From Peronospora farinosa (taxonomy: Eukaryota > Oomycota > Peronosporomycetes > Peronosporales > Peronosporaceae), in the NCBI GenBank assembly GCA_947646735.1, contig CANTFK010000983.1, positions 620,001 through 684,000 of the forward strand: a stretch of DNA of 64,000 nucleotides. The letters are read 5' to 3'. Below the pieces are notes generated by a model, which saw nothing but the letters and a program-made list of their open reading frames with translations, did not search any database and was not told the origin of the DNA. Below, one piece after another: positions 62,760 through 64,000 of this stretch (positions within the stretch are counted from its first letter, which is position 1; each line of letters begins with the position of its first letter). A program made the translations under genes and the position numbers.

Positions 62760-64000
62760 ATGACGATGCGAGCGCAGTCACGAGTGGCTGTACGTCTAGG
62801 GGTCCCATCTGTGGAAAACCACAACATGATAATCGCTATGCGACGGTCCCTGTCGTGCTGGCTGTTCCATTTGCATAAAAGTTGTCGAGAATTATTGCAC
62901 TCGTCATGCACGTTCAGTTTCAATGTAAAGTGTAAAGTTGAGTAGTGTCGAATCCGCGTCTACAATAGTGTCGGTCCGAAACATTAGCACTGGAAACCGG
63001 GAACTTGTGCGACTCTCAACCGAAGCATGTTGGAGATAGTCACAAGGCCATAGAGGATAGACGATGCATCTGTAGCCACCTTAGCCAGCTTAGCCACCAT
63101 AGCCACGGCATTGAAGACGAGACAAGGATTAGGCAAATCTACGCGCATGGGAAAAAAATGGACAAAGAGTAGCTCAATGAGCTGTTCATCTGGGTGTAAT
63201 CATTATCAAGCCAGACGACATGGTTGGTACCTGAGAAAGCATCAAGATTGTATTTCTCAGGGCTATAGAATCAGGGGTGGCTGCTATACCTAGATATTTT
63301 TGAAAGTGCAAATAGGTTTAATATTCTGCGATCTAGGTTTAGCCTAGGGTTTTATTCAGGTTTGAATAAAACCTAAATAAAACTTGAAGTAAACCTTCAA
63401 AGTACAACCTTTGTACCGAATACATGCTTCTCAAACTACACGTAACGACTCCACCCCAATGCATTACGAAACAGTTCCTCAAATCAATATGCATAGTAGT
63501 GCTCACAGTAGCCAAGCAAAACGACATACACAGCTTTTGCGTCCAACTTCTAAGCTTTATTTCTGCGGAATGTGTACCGTTGAGCTTCGGCGTGTACGAC
63601 CGTGCGAAGACCTTGTAATTTCTCTTAAAACCTTAAAGCACAACATGTGTCGCGTCGCAAGTCGATCAGCCACACTTCAGTCGACTTGGTGAAGTTGTAC
63701 CACTGCCAATCTTATATACAAAGTCGCCCGATACTCGTCCTGCGCGATATCGATCCGCATTGTCTCACACCACTTGGAAATCTAATGACCCATCTTGCCG
63801 CACTGACGATATTTACCGGTCTTCCTCACCGTCGTCTCATGCGCAATGTCGACAGATGGGTACAACGAGCACGGTGCATCGTTAAGTAGCGGGTCTAATG
63901 AATGCGCAAGCAAGTAACATGACGCTTGACGTAAATGGATATCCTTAACGACATATTTACGTGTGTTCGTATTATCATTCCTGCAGGAGAGTAGGGAGAC
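62760..64000. other. Intergenic DNA upstream of the GH3 gene
   Basis: No intact gene recognised. The complement of about 63140-63230 resembles the protein-like block at 51470-51545 (shared AACAGCTCATTGA). An AT-rich stretch with short direct repeats of AAACCT/AGGTTT type lies at 63310-63400. Open frames at 63339-63889 show no recognisable family. Confidence 0.4.

Noticed and set aside
63411..63889. Overlapping ORFs near the right edge
   Set aside because: No recognisable family, no promoter or start context, and several frames open at once.

Overview
The window is a gene-poor, retrotransposon-packed piece of an oomycete genome, most likely a Phytophthora-type Peronosporales species. Three things show this: a secreted transglutaminase elicitor with a recognisable Pep-13-like segment (52697-54349), close matches to the oomycete core promoter GCTCATTYYNCAWTTTNYY upstream of cellular genes, and LTR elements of oomycete type. 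No tRNA, rRNA or CRISPR array was found.

Positions 1-50810 are a stack of nested mobile elements. Gypsy family A is present twice in opposite orientation: copy A (plus strand, 191-5322, 5' part outside the window) and copy A' (minus strand, 5' LTR ending at 50810, 3' LTR split between 28090-28182 and 21503-21968). A' has been opened twice, by a 6.1-kb Copia element in its 3' LTR (21969-28089, TSD GGATC) and by a 14.8-kb Gypsy element C between its RNase H and integrase regions (31069-45871, TSD GGAT). Copy A has been opened by a solo LTR of family D (374-1680, TSD CCAG). Each copy keeps the empty target site of the other's insertion. Between A and A' lie a degenerate minus-strand Gypsy element B (5323-12694), a hAT transposase pseudogene broken by two solo LTRs (12960-17340), a coiled-coil pseudogene, an acyl-CoA oxidase C-terminal pseudogene (18697-19274) and a Gypsy integrase/chromodomain remnant (20830-21502).

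The most unusual feature is a second long ORF in Gypsy families A, B and C. It lies between integrase and the 3' LTR, is antisense to gag-pol, starts 80-200 bp from the 3' LTR and encodes a protein with coiled-coil segments. In A and B its tail overlaps the integrase tail. Element C also has GGATCGCG-based repeats both in its LTRs and inside its pol region; one LTR has grown to 3.26 kb against 0.93 kb for the other.

Positions 50811-64000 are the cellular part: the transglutaminase elicitor, a Copia RT remnant, a 3' fragment of a GH3 paralogue, an acidic protein gene, an intact five-exon Bud32/PRPK-type KEOPS kinase gene (58898-59832, assembled here from splice sites) and a secreted GH3 beta-glucosidase on the minus strand (60378-62693). 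An inverted duplication including the GH3 3' end flanks the kinase and acidic-protein genes. The transglutaminase and GH3 enzyme are probably both secreted, acting on proteins and glycans outside the cell; the kinase is a housekeeping tRNA-modification factor.
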